64,000 nt of DNA from NCBI RefSeq assembly GCF_037176765.1, contig NC_090025.1, forward strand, positions 143,030,758 to 143,094,757, in the 5' to 3' direction. The position numbers and the translations under genes were made by a program. The first letter of the stretch is position 1. Each line of letters begins with the position of its first letter. Shown one piece after another: positions 33,234 to 55,048 of this stretch. The notes beneath the pieces are model-generated. The model ran no database searches, had not been told where the DNA came from, and saw only the letters and a program-made list of their open reading frames with translations. This DNA comes from Anolis sagrei. Its lineage: Eukaryota; Chordata; Lepidosauria; Squamata; Anolidae.

Positions 33234-34154
33234 GATTCCTAATTATCCCTTCCAACAACATCATGTAGATATAGAATAGCATAGGAGACAAGACTGAACT
33301 ATTTCTAGCTAGAGCTTACTGACTATGGGACTGATTTGTGGAACCGGCCTTCCTTATAAGAGAAGAACCACTGTAACAACAGAATAGCAGGCCTTCTATC
33401 TTTCACCCAGAATAGGTTATTAGGCCAGCTATGGTCATTTAAGTATCTAAAATAATACTTTTCATAAGTTTGTTAGCTTCAGGAATATGAGTAAATTTTA
33501 TTGGGATAAAACTATTGTACTTCTGTTCAGATCTATAGATGTATATTCAAATACAAATCATAAGGGGCCTACAGAATCAAATATATTAATGATAAAATGA
33601 TAGCTTGAATTGTAGATTTCAGGGAATTTACTGTCCCTTAAATGTTTGTGAATACAGGCTTGATTTGGGCTATGGACAAGACAAAAAGTCAGCATTGTAG
33701 TTTCTGAAAACGTATTGTGCTTAGAACACAAAGTATAGCCTTTATAAGACTTCTACATTGCTTGTTATAGAGAATAGACGTTTTTGAATCAAGTGCACTT
33801 ATTGTCCTAAAATTTAAACAATATCCCAAGGAAAATGCATTCTTTATGTGATGTGTAGAGTTTGTCTAATTTATTATATCTGATCTCAACTTTTATATTG
33901 AAATTTGCAATGAAGCAGTGCTAGAACTATAAGGATCAAGAGAAGAAATGCTTTATGCTAAGTATAAATTAAACAAGGATACTTATCAGCAGGATGACAC
34001 ATGATTAGATCATATAAAAATACTGGAGAGTTGTCGTCTCAGTGGACTACTTTAGCCTTGTTCCTTAGTCAAAACACACAATTTTGAAAGTTAAGGTGCA
34101 CCAAAAATTAGTAAACATTTGGTTCTGGCTATTTTGCCAACTCTTGCTATGAAA

Positions 34155-34179
34155 ATAGTTATCTAAAAAGATGTATGAT
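34155..34179 (+). repeat. 25-bp direct repeat, left copy
   Basis: The 25 bases ATAGTTATCTAAAAAGATGT plus ATGAT recur exactly at 35098-35122. The left copy lies 24 bases before the Helitron-like start and the right copy lies inside the element's proposed 3' part. Confidence 0.85.
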
Positions 34180-34203
34180 TTAATTTCATCTATATCTGAC
34201 AAA

Positions 34204-35244
34204 TCTATCTACACACATAATAAAAGTGAAAATATGTATGTGTGTGTGGCCGACATGTCCACTTACACAGACAAGGTCCTGCCTCCACAAACAGCTATAG
34301 CTCCCACTACTTAGCAGATACCAAAGACATTGACATTGCAGGTTATAGTGAGTGTCATGAACGTGTACAAGAGCCCTGCCAGTGTGCTCCACAAACACCA
34401 TACTGCTCACCACCCAAGTGAATGCTTTCATATGAGGATAATTTCATCCTAGATTTTAAGTGTTTCCTCCACCTGGCGTTTCTTACTCTCTCAGTTGTTG
34501 TGGAATTTGCATGACCCAGCCCACTGCCTCTCCCTTAATCCTTTCCCATTCTTTACTACGGCACACAGTAAACAAGAATTAATCAGCAACAGAACATGCT
34601 AGAGAGGTTTGGGGAGAATTCACCGTGATTTATAGGAGTTGTAGGTACTGGGATGTATAGTTCACCTGCAATCAAAGAGCACTCTGAATTCCACCAACAA
34701 TGGACCTGGAACTAACTTGGCACACATGACCAACAAAAAATACTGCAGGTCTTTGGAGCGATTTATAGAAATGATAGTTCACCTACATCCAGAGCACACT
34801 ATGAGCCCAAACAATGATGGAACTGCATCAAACTTTGCACACATACCTGATATGCTGAAATTTGATTACTGGAGGGGTTTAGGGAGAACTGATCTTTCTT
34901 TCTGGGAGTTGTAGTTCACCCACAACCAGAGAAACTGACTTCCCCCAATAACAGACCTGGACCACACTTGGCACACAGAATCCCCATGACTAACTCCACC
35001 TACTGGAGTGGTTTGAGAGGACTGACTCGCCATAGTAGGAGTTGTGGCTTACCCTACAGCCAGAGAGCACACTGAACCCTACCAATGATGTTTTTAGATA
35101 GTTATCTAAAAAGATGTATGATGTAGAGAAAACTTGCCCAACATAACAAACTTTAGTACTGATGAATTTTTTCAGGGTTAACCCACAACCTTATGTATTT
35201 TGTACAATTAAAATTAACTTTTCACATATTCCAGGCAGCGCTAG
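34204..35244 (+). mobile_element. Helitron-like element with internal repeats
   Basis: Begins A|TCTATCTACACACATAATAA and a CTAG|T end is available at 35241-35244 (CCAGGCAGCGCTAG). The interior has about four diverged units of roughly 110-130 bp around GGAGTTGTAGTTCACCC and GACCTGGACC...TTGGCACACA. No Rep or helicase is seen. The 3' boundary is less certain than the 5' one. Confidence 0.55.
35098..35122 (+). repeat. 25-bp direct repeat, right copy
   Basis: Exact copy of 34155-34179. The flanking bases differ on both sides. Confidence 0.85.
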
Positions 35245-35512
35245 TGTATAAAATAAAAATGAGTGTTTGGCAGGACAGTGCCAAAACTCTATTCTACCTC
35301 TAGAAATGATAGAAGCACTAACATCCCTACTTCATTTATTTACTTTTGATCTCTAGCTCTTGATTTTTAATTCATCAAGTAATCCAAGAGTTTGGCAGTG
35401 ACTCTTGCATTCATTGTGTATGCTTACTTACAGACTTATAAACCAGGGTAGTGGCGCTAGAGTAGTTATAAGCATAAATTTCATATGTAGAAATTGATTT
35501 CAGACTTTAGGA

Positions 35513-35690
35513 CAAGAGTGTCAAACTCATTTGCACCGAAGGCTACATCAACCTTATGGTTGTCTTCAAAGGACTGGTTGTAATTGTAAGACTATATAAA
35601 TTTAACTATATAACATTGTAAAGCCTCATAGACCACATACAATGATGTAGCGGGCCAGATTTGGCCCATAGGTCTTGCGTTTAACATGTT
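35513..35690. mobile_element. DNA transposon remnant (GTGTCAAACTCATTTGCACC family)
   Basis: GTGTCAAACTCATTTGCACC at the left and GCCAGATTTGGCCCATAGGT near the right, with a degraded inverted terminal repeat. Non-coding. Confidence 0.6.
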
Positions 35691-35819
35691 CTTTCAGATT
35701 TCCTCTGTGAATATAATCATTACATTCATGGACTTTCAAGCTAGAGGTTGTCCATAAAGTTTCCTGCAGTTTGTTGTTAGGATATATTTAATTATATAGT
35801 GCCAAAAACTGATTTTTTT

Positions 35820-38800
35820 AAAAATCTATCAAAGTGTTTACGCCTATAAGTTCTCCGAATTCACAGCCGATTTGGCTTTCTGGGCCAAGGTCTGCTTTTT
35901 CAGGAAGATAGGCTTCTAGCACAGGATAGACTGCACTTCACAGAAGTTGGAAGTAATGTTTTTTACTGAGAGATTCACAAACATGATCATGTGGACTTCA
36001 AACAAAATTGTGTGGGGCAGGGAGGGTAACAATATCCTTGGAAACATTAGTTTTATCAAGGCCTGAAGGGAACAACCCAAAGGCTAAACAGAGGGTCGGA
36101 CAAACAGAACAAATGCCAAGCAGCAAGAGCACAATAATCTCAAATAAACAGCTGCTGGGTACATCCCATGGGCTTAGATATCTCTACATGAATACCCAGA
36201 GCATGGGAAATGAACAAGATGAACTGTAACTTTTAGCACAACAAAACAGTTACAACTTAATAAGCATAACTGAAACCTTGTGGAACAAGTCCTATAATTG
36301 GAATGTAGTAATGTAGTATAGCTTATTTTAGAGAAATAGGTCAAATAGGAGAGGGGACTGAGTAGCATTTTATGTCAAGAACGCTTACACCTGTGAAGAG
36401 ATCAGGATTTCAATCCTGGAAACCAGGTTGAGAGAATCTGGATAAGAATTAGTGGAACAAGGACTAAAAAAGATGTAGTTGTGGGGGTCTGCTACAGACC
36501 TCCAAGCCAAACTGAAAAACTGGACAAAGCCTTCCTTGAACAGTTGACTAAGCATACCGAAAGAAGAGATATAGTAGTAATGGGAGATTTCAACTATTCT
36601 GATTTTTATTGGAAAACAAGTTCTGCCATGAGTACAAAGTCCAGTAAATTCCTCACTTGCTTTACAGACAGTTTTATTGTCCAGAACGTGGAAGAGGCGA
36701 CAAGGGGACCAGCTATTCTGGATCTGATCCTAGCCAACAATGTCGATCTGGTAAATAGAGTGGAAGTGGTGGGATCCTTAGGTGGAAGTGACCGTGTTCT
36801 CCTGGAGCTTGTGATACAGAGGAAACTAAGAGAAGTCAGACATGCTTTCCAAACTTTATGAGAGCTGGCTACAGGAAATTTAAGGAAATAGTGATCTCAT
36901 GAACAGGAATACTAAAAGAGAACGGAGTTAATTATGGAAGAGAGTTTCTTAAAAGTGAGATACTCAAGGCACAATTGCAAACAGTGCCAGCAAGAAGAAA
37001 AAATTAAAAAGGGTAAAGAAACCAGGAACTTTCAGCTGAGCTAAGATTAAAGAAGACATGGACAAGAAATGGAAAAGGGGGGAAATCACCAAAGAGGAAT
37101 TCAAACGAATAACAAACACATGTAGGGAAAAGGATCTGAAAGGCTGAAACGCAAAATGAGCTCAAGCTTAAAGAAATTAAAAATAATAAAAAGAGGTTCT
37201 TTGGTTATGTCAGTAGAAAAAGGAAGACAAAGTTCATGGTAAGGCCTCTGCGTGGAGAGGAAATGCTGATAGGGAAAAGGCAAAAGTTATTCAACAGTTT
37301 CTTTGCCTCATCCTCATTCGCAAAAGGAAAAAGACTGAGGCAAAGAAGCTGTTGAGTAAATTCTGCCTTTTTCCTTTTGCGAATGAAGCAATAGGGGCTA
37401 TAAAAACCAAAATAGGTAAAGAAGTAGTCAAGGAATACCTGGCTACTGTAAACAAATTCAAGTCTCCAGGGTCAGGTGAACTACATACAAGGGTATTGAA
37501 GGAACTAGCAGAAGTCATTTCAGAACCACTGGCAATAATCTTTGAGAATTCTTGGAGAACAGAAGTCCCAGCAGACTGGAGGATGGCAAATGTCCCTATC
37601 TTCAGAAAGGAAAAAAAAAGGACGCAAATAATTACTGTCCAGTCAGCCTGACATCAATACCAGGAAAGATTCTGTAGCAGATCATTAAGGAGGCAGTCTG
37701 TAATCATTTGGAAAAGAATGTCCTGATCACTAAAAGTCAACATGGATTTCTCATAAAGTCATGCCAGACTAATCTTATCTCTTTTTTCGATAGTTGCAAG
37801 CTTAATAGACTCAGGGAATACTGTAGATGTAGCATATCTTGATTTCAGTAAGGCCTTTGACAAGATCCCCCATGAGCTTCTTTCAAACAAACTAGTAAAA
37901 TGTGGGCTAGGCAATAGTACTGTTAGGTGGATTTGTAATTGGTTAAGCAACCAAACCCACAGGATGCCCACCAATGGTTCCACTTCATCCTAGTGGACTG
38001 CCACAGGGTCCAGTCCGGGGCCCAATTCTGTTCAGTTCAACATCTTTATTAAAGACTTGGATGAAGGATTAGAGGACATGCTTATCAAGTTTTCAGGTGA
38101 CACCAAATTTAGAGGGATAGCTGATACTCCAGAAGACGGGATCATGATTCAAAATGAACTTAAAAAAACTGAGTTGGGCCAAAACTATAACAAAAATGAA
38201 TTTCAACAAGGAAAAAGGTTAGATACTACAATTAGACACAAAAAATGAAATGTAAAAATACAGGATGGATGACACTTGGCTCAACAGTAGTCCATGAGAA
38301 AAAGATCTTGGAGTTTTAGTGGACAACAAGTTACACATGAGCCAGCAATGTGATACAGCAGCTTAAAAAGCCAATGGAATTTTGGGCTGCATCAAAAGCA
38401 CTATAGTGTATTGATCAAGGGATGCCATGGTGCCTCTCTATTTGTTTTGTTCAGAGCTCACATGGAATACTGTATTTAATTCTGGGCACCACAATTCAAG
38501 ATAGATACTGACAAGCTGGAACATGTCCAGAGGAGGGTGACTGAAATGATCATAGGTCTGGAGGCCATGCCCTATGAGGAGCAGCTTAAAGAGCTGGGTC
38601 TGTTTAGTCTGCAGAAGAGAAGGTTGAGAGGAGACATGATATCTGTGTATAAATATGTAAAAGGATGTCATAAGGAAGAGGGAGCAGGCTTGTTTTCTGC
38701 TGCCCTGGAGACTAGGACTCGGAGCAATGGGTTTAAATGACAGGAAAGGAGATTCCAGTTAAACATTAGGAAGAACTCCTGACTGTAAGAACTATTCAAC

Positions 38801-38975
38801 AGTGGAAGTGACTGCCTTGGAATGTGGTGGAAGCTCCTTCTTTGGAGGCTTTTAAACTGAGGTTGAATGGCCATCTGTTGGAGGCGTTATGAGTGTCTCT
38901 TTTTTTGCACTGCAGGGGGTTGGACTAGATGGCCCATGTGATTTCTTCCAACTCTATGATTCTGTATTTTAGGCC
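35820..38975 (+). mobile_element. Long CR1 LINE (about 3.1 kb), 5'-truncated, inactive
   Basis: In order: the ORF1/ORF2 spacer; an endonuclease with YMNTQSMGNEQDEL, GVCYRPPSQTEKL, IVVMGDFNYSDFYW and GGSDRVLLELV (36170-36830); reverse transcriptase with SLTSIPGKIL, SQHGFLIKSCQTNL, DFSKAFDKIPHELL and the FSGDTKF catalytic box where YADD/FADD is usual (37650-38120); and the C-terminal domain [20 protein letters not shown] (38537-38740). It ends near TATGATTCTG. Many frame breaks separate the parts, and the catalytic Asp pair reads Gly-Asp, so it cannot be active. Its host is RAP1B intron 1, same strand. Confidence 0.88.
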
Positions 38976-41900
38976 AAATGAGGAAAATAAACCAGAGAGT
39001 CTGGAATGTCCTCAGTATTCTAATGGGTGTATGATGCAAGGGCTTAAGTTGTATTTTTAAAACAGTGGATTTCAAGTCAGTGCACTTCTAGGTCAGAAAG
39101 AAATTTGTCAATTTATGGGGGGCATTTGTGGAAGAAAAGCATACATTCAGCTTTTCTCAAACGGATACGAGATCTTGATTTCTCAAAATCAAAAACATTG
39201 GTGGGCAACAGGCATTTTGATGTATTCTATATGCTAGATATGCAAAAAGAGGTGAAATGCCTGGCTTGTTAACTTGGGATGTTTCATTAAAGTTTTTTTT
39301 ATCACGGGGTGAGAGCATTATAGAATAGTGGTATAGAATTATACAATAATAATGATGTCTGCAGAAGATACCGTATTAGTCATGATTATTTGAAACTCCT
39401 CTCTAGTTGGCATATGCATTAAGATAATTGATCCTGGTAATACATTTCCCACGATGAGCAAAAACAACAATTAAAAGTGTGCATGTGTGGTAAACTCTCT
39501 ATATGTTGCCTATATTTTTCCTATAAATTACATCCAGTTAAGGAATTCTCACATCCTTACACTTGTTTTTCTGTCCTTGAGAAGTAAGAATAGGCTCTTA
39601 TGGCAACATTGAGCAGATGTGAAACTCTGATACAGTCTTCTGTGTGCCATCACATAATTGCTGTCACATTTATACCTGCATATGCTGTGGAATTGTGGTT
39701 TATTTCTTGGATCAATGAAAGAATATAAACAGATGGTAATTGTTTATATGACTTGAATTTAATCTGTTGTACTTCATCTGCTTTGATTCCTTGTGTTTTA
39801 TTCTTTACAGCTTCAAAAGTCACATTAATCATGGTGAGCCTGGCACATATCCTCTGATAAGCAAAACCAGAGGGTATGTTGACAGTGGGTGGGAACTGTC
39901 AACAGCTTTGTGTTGATCAGTAGTTTCTCCACAATGAGAGTGGAGGAAATTGCCACATGTGTTAGAGACATAGTCCTTGCCTTGCTTTCATATGGGAAAC
40001 AATCTGGGAGAATGGGATTCATGCAGCTTTTTAAGGGGCTGTCAATCTCTTCATTGGGTACTGAAACCAGAATTCTTTCCTGCTTTTTCTTGAGGAATTG
40101 CTGAAAGGGAAGTTCCCTTGATGTTGCCTGAAGTGGTTTGATGTTGCTTAGAATGGTAGGACAGCCCTTAACACCACAATTTTGGCTAACAAGATCAGAA
40201 GAGTTTAACCTTTTGTTTCTGGCTTTCCTATCTCTCTCATACAAACCAAGGCTGTAGTGATTAAAATATCTGAGACAGATCCTTGCTTGATAGAGAACTT
40301 TATTACTTGCAAATGTGATACATAGTGTTAGAAATTTCTTCTTATTTTCACTGTGAGAACTATTTCATTAAGAACATTTCAAAACTACAATTTTCTGAAG
40401 CTCAGGGTGTTGGATTTGGTCAAAGAGTTGTTATGTTTAAAACTTCCTCATGTTTTCCAATATGAAAATGATAAAACAGATGTGAAGTTAAGCTAAACTA
40501 TCTTAATACCTGAAGTTTCAAACGTATTTGCTTAAAGATGTTTATAATATAAACTCAACATTGCATATTTACCATAGCTTAGCTTTAATTTCTTCTCTTC
40601 TTTCTATTACATACTTTATATTCAGGAGCAAATTATAAATCATAAAATAGACTGATAGTTGAATATTGTTTTGGTAACAGCAGATTTGATGAGTTTAGTG
40701 TGGTTTTTTCACATGTACTGTTTGATCAAAAGCAAAAAGAGATTGTCAAGAATCTAAATGCACCTGTCACTGAATACTTTATTTTAATTAATTTAATGTG
40801 TTTTTTTTCATTCATATGAAATAATGGAATTAAAATTGTACTCTTCTTTCTTGTTTGGAAAAACTGAAGATTTTTTCTAAAATCTTACTAGCTTCTCGGT
40901 GCTTATATTGTTTTAGATTTGAATTATAATTGGATAATGGAGAAAAGGTTAAAATGGAATTGGAGTCCTCTAGAAACTAGATACTAAATATTGTTGTAAT
41001 TTTTCAGACCATTTTATCTGATTGTTGGCTTCTTTCAATGAAATGGATGCATATTAAACAATGTCCAATTGCAGATAACATGTGATATATTGATTAATAA
41101 GCAATATTTCTCTAAACAAAATTTGAAAAATACAGTCTTATAAACACTTATGTTACAAACATGCATTTTACGTCATTACAGTATTTCCAAGCTCTCTAAA
41201 TATCCTAGTAGGTTGCATTCATTTCCAATTATTTACTACTATCATTCAATAATAGGGGGAGGGGGGATGAGAAAAGGCTATAGCCCAAATACATAAAATG
41301 ACAAGTTATAAAAAAATCCATTGTGGTTATGTACCTTAAAAAATCCATTGTGGTTATATACCTTTCAGAAAACGTTTAGTCAGTCAGCAGTGAAGGAATT
41401 GATTACAGAAATCCAAAGAATTAAAAGTTCCTGTGGAACAACAACAAAAATTCAAAGATGTTGCATGATGTGCTACTTCAAGGATTTAGAAAGTCAGGCC
41501 CTGTAATGTTGAAACTACAACTCCCAACATTTCTCACCACTGACTGTGTTGATGAGGTCTGAGGAGACTTAAAACTCACATCAATATCTAGAGGACAACA
41601 CTTTTCCAACCTGACACCTTTGCCTGCTAATATTCAGTCTTGAAGACAGCAAGAACATTGAGTTTGACACTGAAAAGGGCAAGTGTGCAAGGGCTTTTAA
41701 AATGCCCGTCCACTCGTACTATTGTGCTTCTGACGTATAATATTCAGTTGGAGTTTAAGCATGTTTCTGCATAGCTAAATGGCAGCAACTACATTATATA
41801 AACTGCTTTTTCACTATTTGTGTTCTTTAATGGATAAATCAAGTGTGTTTGTTTAAATCACTTCCAAGTTTAGTGATTATGGTTTTTTATGTATGGTACA

Positions 41901-43769
41901 CTCCATACAGTTGCGTTTGAACAGTTTGGAATGGTTTAAAATGCAGGTGATATTAGCCAGGTTAATACCACCGGCATTGATGATTATTCCATTTATATGT
42001 TCAGTTCAGCATACGTGTTTGACCTGTTAAGTATTAAATGCTCTAGGAACAGGGCATATTTCAGAAATTGACTCCTTATTTACAAACTTAGCTGAATGTC
42101 AGTAAATTTCCTCAGATATTGCTTGTTGAACCTAAGAAGTTTCCATGTTACTTATGTTCGCAAGACTGCTCTTTTAAAGTGTTATTTTAGATTTATATTT
42201 GGATTTAAACTGTCTGCTGACTTATTGAAAGGTGTATTAATTTAGAAATAGAGTGCTTTCTTGTGTGTAAAAATATCTAGCTTGAATATTTGGAAAGGTG
42301 ATAATTTGTTGTAACTTGGGTCAGGGAAGCACCCAATCTTTGATCTAAAGTTTATAAATAGCTGCCAAGCTCATTTATAATATTGTCCTAGTATAATCAA
42401 AACACATTGGGGGAGGGGGAGAACGTTTGATAGCAAAGAGTATTGGCTCATTGTTGAGGGAGAAATATGAGTCAGTAGTGCTTGGTAGTCATGTGGTATC
42501 TGATTGTTTTACATAAAGGAGAAAAAAACTTCAGTCACAACAGGATAGCATCAGAATTCCTGAACTGGGCAGAGCACCATCTAATGTCAATAAAGGCCAT
42601 TCACATCAAGGGAATTCAACACAAAGGCTTGCTCACACAGTAGGGAATCAATATCAGAGGCTGGAACTGGCAATTAAATGATGTGGTGTGCTGCATCTAG
42701 GAGCTAGATGTTACTGTTTCAGCAGATAATACTAAGCTTGCTTACTTTCTCTAGAAAAATGAACCCTTCTTGGCAAATTTCAAACTCAGTGTTTCTGCTC
42801 CTTTTGCTTGGATTACTTTCAGGTTTAATGTTATCATTTTCTCCATGAGTTCTGTGGAACTTGTATAATAGGAAGGCCTCATTACTGTTATTCTGTCACT
42901 GGTCTTGCTCAGCTTTTCTCATAAAGGAAGTTGGGCTATAACTTACATTTCCAAATATGGCTTCATGTGCAGAATGAATGTTTGGCACCAGTTTGAAATT
43001 GAAGATTAAGTCTAAACTGAAAATGTTGCTGCTGTAAAGTGTTCCTGTTTCTCCAAACCATTTCCCCGTGTTCTTGTAACAGATAACTATCAGTTGTGGA
43101 ATCTTACTGGAACCTGAATCTTTCAGCAATTGGGACCTCAGTTTTATATATTGAGTCTAGCGCAGCTATTGAACCATGATGGCTACAGTTCTTTATGACA
43201 GACAGCCACAAACAAGTCACCTTGTTTGTACTGCTTCATGGTTCTGCACAGACATTGCAAAATGCTGTATAACTGTTAACTTCAGAATTGTTCCTTCATA
43301 TTTTGAAATAAAAATAACAATGTTGTGAGAACGAGTTCAGAATTACATTGACTGCATCTTCCTTGGCTACTTCAGCAACTATCTTTCTAGCAAATGCTAG
43401 TTGCTTTATATATCTGAATCTATGTTCCTCAATAGGTAATGTTTATGGAGGGAAACATTCCTTAAGGATGTGGACATCTTTTTTCTGAAGGTTGAAATTT
43501 CATTTGATTCAAGATTTTGTAGATAGAGATTATGTAATTGTGGATTCCATATATCTTAAGCATTCAACATATTTTATTTGTGCCTTATCTGCTAAAAGCT
43601 TATTCTTTCTAATAATTGGAATGAACTATTGTAATGAAAGCAAAAAGTATGTTAACACTGTAGACTATTTTCTTTTATCTACTATATATGTATGTGCTAA
43701 AACCAGAGCAATCTAGTTTTTAGAAAAGCTTAAAATGGCAGTTCTGTGTTTATGTTTAGTAATAATTCT
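38976..43769. other. RAP1B intron 1, mostly unique; one unexplained open-frame pair
   Basis: No repeat family recognised over most of this stretch. Two overlapping minus-strand frames, 39825-40244 (139 codons) and 39650-39832 (60 codons, another frame), have no motif I recognise. They are not called as a gene. Confidence 0.4.
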
Positions 43770-44519
43770 GGCCACTAGGCTTGGGCCTGAATCAGTTTGA
43801 ATGAAAATATTTGCAATATTCAGTGGTCCATTTTATATAATTGCCAAAAACAGAATGGGGAGAAGCCTGGAAAAATGAATTAAGAGAGCCAGATTTTATT
43901 AGTTCCTGGAGAGTATGAGGTTAAGTCTGCAATATACCAGAGGCAGGAGTCTGTTGCGGGGCTCCTGGAGAAGATGGGATTAAGTGCTGCATCCTTTTTT
44001 CCCTCCCCAGCAGTGGCCGCAGTGTCCATTTCTTCTGGAAAAGTTCCCTAGGCTCCTCCTCCAGAGAGGACCCTGCTGGGAACTTACTTTCCCAGCAGCA
44101 CTTGCTTAGGGTTGGTATTTAAAAGTCTCTGAGTTCCTCTCGGAGCATGACGGGAATTGACGCAACCAACGACTACAATTCCCAGAACCCCCTCTTGTTG
44201 TTTGTCTTCTTTTAAAAAATGTGATGGTTAAAATTTAAAATAATTCTAAAAAATCAGTAGATTGATGAATTGTTTTGAAACTTGGCTGGCCTGCAGTGGT
44301 AAAAGGGTCTAAAATGAAGGAAGGTTTCATGCATACAGGCCTTAAAATGACTGAGGACTGAGCCTTTTAAATTTCTGTTGTAGCCAATGGGCCAAATCTT
44401 TGTCAAATGAAAACGGAACACCCCTCCCAATTTGAGTAACTTCCTGGTAAACAGAATGGGGGTCAGCCGACAATGGACCCTGAAATAGCATGCCTTTTGG
44501 CCGAATTGCACAATTCTAC
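43770..44519. repeat. Unclassified repeat-like, AT-rich stretch
   Basis: GGCTTGGGCCTGAATC at the start and TTAAAATTTAAAATAATTCT inside feel like an interspersed DNA element of lizards, but I see no inverted ends and cannot name it. Confidence 0.35.
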
Positions 44520-44635
44520 TGGCCTTTTTGTTGGCATTGAATGTTTGCCACTGTGTGTATTTTGTTGTGAGCCACCCTGAGTCCCTTCGGGGAAGATAGG
44601 GCGGGCTATAAATAAAGTTTCATTCATTCATCATA
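44520..44635 (+). mobile_element. L2 LINE 3' end
   Basis: GTGAGCCACCCTGAGTCCCT, GGGCGGGCTATAAATAAAGT and a CATT repeat tail. Confidence 0.75.
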
Positions 44636-44639
44636 CTCA

Positions 44640-45060
44640 ATTCTATAATCTGGGAGAGGTTATCCAGAGATGTGGTCTGAGATCAGTATTATGTAACATA
44701 CAATTCTGTTTTTGTCAAATGAAGATGAGACGTCTGTGGTTATGCTGAACCAGTGCTGGAACAGCACAGCAATGGACTGAATGATGAAAAATAAATTGAA
44801 ATTCAGTGCATACAAGATGGTGGCATTGTTGACTGATGATTCATCCATCTGTGTGAATGGTATTAAGCTTGTTCTAAGGAGTTTCCTAGAGGATTAGGTT
44901 TACATTCTGGGTGTGCTTATTGATCCATCACTGCCATTTAAGTCTTAAGTAATATGTATGATTTGACTCACCTTCTGTTAATTTGGGTTCATATGTCAAA
45001 AGCCTCACTTGCTTAAAGATAAGTTGGTCACAATTACCTATGAAATAGTAACCTTCAGTT
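44640..45060 (+). mobile_element. Decayed L2 LINE coding fragment
   Basis: The + strand around 44790-44950 gives NKLKFSAYKMVALLTDD and, after a stop, YILGVLIDPSLPF, which resemble the L2 region between the YADD box and the LGVLLD motif. Confidence 0.55.
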
Positions 45061-45647
45061 CATGCTGTTTTACTGTATTAGTGCTGCCCTGTGTTTACTG
45101 TTCATCCCAAATCAACAAAATAGAAATTCAAAATTACTAGTGGGCCCTGGGCAGTTTGACCAGTATAACCTCTATTTTGACACTTTTGGTAACTCCCAGT
45201 CACAGTTCAAGCTAATATTATTTTGGTTTTGTTTCAGTATTTAATAGATGTTCTTGATTCTGTATTAAAAGGAAAGGACCAGATAGTTGCTCTTGTAGTT
45301 CCAAATGTTTCAGCTGTGGATAATAAGAAGTTTCTGGGTACATGTTAACAGGTCTGAGCGTGTACGCGAGGACCCATTTGGTTAAGAAGCAAGGGTAAAA
45401 TGCTGTGTAAGAGAAAGTGAAGTCTCCACCTCTTAAGTTTGCCTAACATGCTTTGGAGGGTTTAAAACTTAAAGTTGCTACTAACTTGGGAAAAGAATAG
45501 CATTTTCCCAGTGGAAGGATATGTCTATGCTTCCTATTCTGTAAATGCTAGGTATAAGTTAATAGGTCAGTTTGAAGCACACACCTCTTCAATATAGCAT
45601 ATTATTTTGTATTGTAGATATTGAGGTGGTAACCCAACACTTGCATC

Positions 45648-53878
<8,231 letters not shown>

Positions 53879-53907
53879 TACATGTTTGTACTGTAGCACT
53901 GAGCCAG

Positions 53908-55048
53908 GTAAGAATGAAAGCAACAAGAGTGTAATGAAAGACACAAGTACCTACCAGTGGTCTATTTTTGAATTACCAATTCTTGAAATTTGTCCTGCAA
54001 AAGAAGCATTGTATACAGTATGTGGGATATGCTTTTGTTCCAAAGGTATACTTGTGCACGTGGAAGGCATTTCTGTTCATAATAAGAGGAGACTAATGAA
54101 AGAATCTCTGTTACAAAAGTACTACTTGCTCCCAGCATCCACAGAAATTACTTTTGAGGAAATGCTGTAAGAAGAGGGAGGTAGCAATGTTCTGTTCTGA
54201 GAGAAATACTTATAATTCAAAACATTTATTCGATTTCAACAATGGGCTGAAAGCAAGAATATAAGATTGAGAACCAATTTAAAAAAATACAAAGATTAAG
54301 TAGAGACTAAAAAATATGGACTGAAAATTAGCACCGTTAGCAAAAGTTTCTTGTTTTTGGCATATTCTCTAAAAGCGATTCCATGTTTTAGTGCTATTTG
54401 CATATTATGCAGTGTAAATAGCAGTAAAATATCTGTTTTAGGAACATTAGCACACAATTTGAAGCCGTTACCCAAGAAGTAAGTGATTAAATCATAAAAA
54501 AAATACTGCATTCAGTTATGATCAAATAGTATGTATAAGTTGGACAAAATGTACTGGAAATACTGCTGTTATGTCCTCAAAATAGTGTTTAAAATATACA
54601 TCAATAGCAAGACTAATCTTAATTTCAATAAAAATTAAACAAATGAAGGAGGGGGTGTAACTCCCAGAGTTTGGGAAAGGAGATGTATGGCCTCCAAGGG
54701 GCATTTGCAGCTCTCGGGATAAAGTTTTCAGCCATTTGAGAGAAGTGGAATAAAAAGTCATCCATAGATTCTGTATTCATATTGCACTTGTCATGAGTGT
54801 ACTCGAACACTTGCTATTTCAGTTTGTCTCTGGACCTGATCTTTGTTATGAATATTTAATAATATATTTTGTTTGAAGATCATGGCATAACAGATGAGTT
54901 ATGCTAAACCTCAGGAGAATGAGAATCTTCAAGCAGTCTACCACGTGGAATATGAAATACTTGTAATTTAAACACAATGATGCTGTTTTGTTGCTGAGAT
55001 TCCACCTGAGATGCTAAATCTCCTTGGTTTCTCTCCTAATTGCTCTAG
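53908..55048 (+). other. RAP1B: RAP1B intron 7 (within the 3'UTR)
   Basis: Bounded by GTAAGA and GCTCTAG. No repeat family recognised inside. Confidence 0.7.
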
